Shown here one piece after another: positions 4,487 to 6,345 of a stretch of 6,345 nucleotides of DNA. Within the stretch, counting starts at the first letter, position 1. Each line of letters opens with the position of its first letter. The DNA comes from CAYNFH01 sp964396385. GTDB lineage: Bacteria; Armatimonadota; Chthonomonadetes; Chthonomonadales; CAJBBX01. Under the pieces are notes generated by a model. That model did no database searches and had not been told where the DNA came from. It saw only the letters and a list, made by a program, of their open reading frames with translations. The position numbers and the translations under genes were made by a program. The stretch lies in NCBI GenBank assembly GCA_964396385.1, contig CAYNFH010000298.1:1-6345 (forward strand), in the 5' to 3' direction.

Positions 4487-6345
4487 GGCCTCCTCGTATG
4501 TCTCTTCGTCCCATTCCCGTCGCGGGAGCGAGTCGGAGCGGCTCTGTCTTGCCCATCACCTGAAATGCCGCCCAGAAGTAGGGAGCATCATGCCCTGGCT
4601 CCTTCATGACTCCAAGCATCGCCTTCTGTAGAGCCATGTCCTTGCGAGCCCCTCCTCGCAACTGCTGGTATAAGCGCCGCATCAGAGAGGCAGTGGCAGC
4701 CTCGTCTACCTTCCATTGCGAGGCCACAACACTCGGACAGCCTGCTGCTCGAAACGCCCAGGCAAGGCCCAGCAGCCCTTCGCCTCCGCTCTTCTGCCCC
4801 TGTATCGTCTCGCAGGCGCTTAAGACTGCCAATTGGGCTGAAAGCGGCTGCTCCGTGATCTGCGCCGCCGTCAACTCCTGCTCCTCTTCGGTGGCTCCCG
4901 CCAGCATCAGCCTAGAGTAGAGACCGTTCTGCGAGTTCGCCTCCCCATGCACTCCAAAGTGCAGCACCCGGCATTGCCCCATACTCGCCAGCACCTTCGC
5001 TCTGGTTGCATCCGGCCCTACCAGCAATTCGGAAGAACCGAATGAGCCAAGCATCTGGCGCGCCTGCTCCTCCGTCCGAGGAAGTGCTGGACTGGGGCCG
5101 AGCGGATTAGCCACCGCGAGCAGGTTGCGAGAAGCTGCGCGCCGGGAGTCAGGCCAGGTAAGCATGGACAGAGAGAACGGAGTGGAGATCGCGTAGCGTT
5201 CCACCAGACGCTTCCCCTGCCTATCCATGAGCGCCGCAAAGGGCAAGTCCAGCAGCGGACCGTCGGCAACGATGACCAGGCGGCGATAGCGACCGGGCTG
5301 GAGCACTCCTCTCTTCTCCAGCGGCTGAAGGAGCACCTGATAGAGAGCACGCGCCTGTTGTGGCTCATCTGGAAGCTGGTGGACGATGCTCTCGCGCCAC
5401 TGCCGGACTTTGCTGGAAAGGGTTCGCTCTCCCGCGGGAAGCACCAACGGCACCAGGCCGTCTCGACGAGAAAACGCGAAGAGCAGTGTGCGGTCCTGAT
5501 CGACCACTCCGACCTCCAGGAAGAGCGTTCCAGGGGCAACAGATGGAGAGGTGAGCAAGGCGTTCTGCAGGGCTGGATAAGCAGTCTTCTGGCCGAGGAA
5601 CAGCCGCTGGAAGTCAGGATGGTCGCGGAGGAGGCGCGTGAGCAGACGGGACCGGTCTGCTTCCGCCTGCCGTTCCTGTTCGCGCAGGGCGTCCTGCTCC
5701 TGCGAAAGCACTCTTACGTTGACTGCCTGGGCGGTGCGCGCGCTGTCCAGGCGTTCCCTCGTTCTTTGTTCCCGTTGGGCGAGAGCATTGACCCTGCGAT
5801 TGGCCTCCAGCCAGGCGGAGGCATCTTGACCCAGCACCGTCGTTAGAGGCAGCCCGTTCTGCCTGGCAAACCGAGCGAGACCGATGGTGCGTCCACTCTC
5901 AAGGCTCGCCAGCGCTTCACCCGGACGGTGAAGCAGGACGAGCGTAGCGGAGGTAAGCGCATATAGCGGGCCGACTTTCTGCGCTTGGAAAGCAGCCACC
6001 CGCGCCGGATCGCTGATCTGCGGGTAGAAGGCTTCTTCGAGAGGCATGGCCCGCCGATAGTACTCCAGTGCCCTCAGTGGCTGACCGGTGCTGGCGTAAA
6101 CCAATCCGATGTTGCCGAGCGTAGTAGCTTCTCCGGCCTTATCTCCGACCGCGCGACAGATCAGCAGTGCCTGTTGGAAGTATTCCAGTGCCTTCCCGGG
6201 CTGGCCGGTCCCGGAGTAGACGTAGCCGATGTTGTTGAGGTTGGCGGCTTCTCCCGCCTTATATCCGACCGCACGACAGATCGGCAGTGCCTGCTGGTAG
6301 TACTCCAGTGCCTTCCTTGGCTGGCCGGTCTGGGACTGGATATAT
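4476..6345 (-). CDS. TPR-CHAT caspase-like protease, 5' end outside window
   Basis: 622 residues are visible, reading in from the right edge with no stop; the true N-terminus lies outside. In this numbering, residues 6-45 and 46-85 are two kinesin-light-chain-type TPR units of 40 residues (TGQP.KALEY..QAL.ICRAVG.KAGEA), and a third, more divergent unit follows to about 125. Residues 175-235 are charged and probably coiled coil. The CHAT domain spans about 271-605. Its dyad is intact: His466 in HFGVHGE (codon 4949-4947) and Cys511 in LSACET (codon 4814-4812). The later CHAT hallmarks GEGLLGLAWAF, ASQWKVD and PYFWAAFQVMG are also present. CHAT proteins are caspase-related cysteine peptidases, and TPRs usually bind the activating partner. 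Some relatives cleave gasdermins or act with CRISPR effectors. Substrate unknown here. The downstream small and membrane-protein genes are close enough to be cotranscribed. The gene ends at TAG 4478-4476. The promoter is outside the window. Confidence 0.93.
   Translation of the reverse strand, partial: YIQSQTGQPRKALEYYQQALPICRAVGYKAGEAANLNNIGYVYSGTGQPGKALEYFQQALLICRAVGDKAGEATTLGNIGLVYASTGQPLRALEYYRRAMPLEEAFYPQISDPARVAAFQAQKVGPLYALTSATLVLLHRPGEALASLESGRTIGLARFARQNGLPLTTVLGQDASAWLEANRRVNALAQREQRTRERLDSARTAQAVNVRVLSQEQDALREQERQAEADRSRLLTRLLRDHPDFQRLFLGQKTAYPALQNALLTSPSVAPGTLFLEVGVVDQDRTLLFAFSRRDGLVPLVLPAGERTLSSKVRQWRESIVHQLPDEPQQARALYQVLLQPLEKRGVLQPGRYRRLVIVADGPLLDLPFAALMDRQGKRLVERYAISTPFSLSMLTWPDSRRAASRNLLAVANPLGPSPALPRTEEQARQMLGSFGSSELLVGPDATRAKVLASMGQCRVLHFGVHGEANSQNGLYSRLMLAGATEEEQELTAAQITEQPLSAQLAVLSACETIQGQKSGGEGLLGLAWAFRAAGCPSVVASQWKVDEAATASLMRRLYQQLRGGARKDMALQKAMLGVMKEPGHDAPYFWAAFQVMGKTEPLRLAPATGMGRRDIRGGRVR
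6090..6329 (-). repeat. Tandem 120-bp repeats encoding TPR units
   Basis: The units 6329-6210 and 6209-6090 encode consecutive 40-residue TPRs. By hand count 97 of 120 bases match, and the first 29 codons match at 77 of 87. That similarity at DNA level, including many third positions, points to duplication or gene conversion within the TPR array. A third, diverged unit begins at 6089. More units probably lie beyond the right edge. Confidence 0.8.

Noticed and set aside
5018..5539. 173-codon minus-strand ORF inside the CHAT gene
   Set aside because: It is an alternative frame of the CHAT domain with Ser/Arg-rich composition; the CHAT frame has clear family motifs throughout.

Overview
The window is a GC-rich bacterial segment from a draft scaffold; a run of ten Ns at 3797-3806 marks an assembly gap. 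The lineage is not fixed by anything I can see. High GC, a TPR-CHAT gene, a secreted HET-C-like protein and GC-rich palindromic repeats suit an environmental phylum such as Armatimonadota, Chloroflexota or Planctomycetota. I lean weakly to Armatimonadota because the leader-like sequence near 802-840 resembles intergenic elements I remember from that phylum.

Layout. Bases 1-411 hold no convincing gene. They contain a GC hairpin (1-19), four copies of a 32-bp palindromic repeat (23-153), and a stem-loop-rich stretch with a perfect 14-bp inverted repeat (295-330). Bases 412-772 (+) encode a PilZ-type c-di-GMP-binding domain split over two frames by one extra base in an A-run, so it is a pseudogene or a sequence error. 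Bases 773-1043 are a leader with weak terminator-like hairpins and a 38-codon ORF. The largest complete gene (1044-3233, +) encodes an exported 729-residue protein: signal peptide, HET-C/zinc-phospholipase-C-like domain, C2-like domain and an unassigned beta-rich C-terminus.

The right half is on the minus strand and converges on that gene. In transcription order it has a TPR-CHAT protein with both catalytic residues present (4476 to the right edge, 5' end outside), a poorly resolved stretch of short ORFs with a strong stem-loop, a small gene interrupted by an in-frame TGA (3942-4262), and a single-pass membrane protein (3375-3961) crossed by the gap. The last two overlap by 20 bp, so they are probably translated together. 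The close arrangement suggests an operon in which a caspase-like protease with a TPR sensor region has a membrane partner. That functional link is an inference.

Three of the five substantial genes carry a lesion or a gap. Either this scaffold has residual base errors or the locus is decaying, so the broken genes should be read with that in mind.
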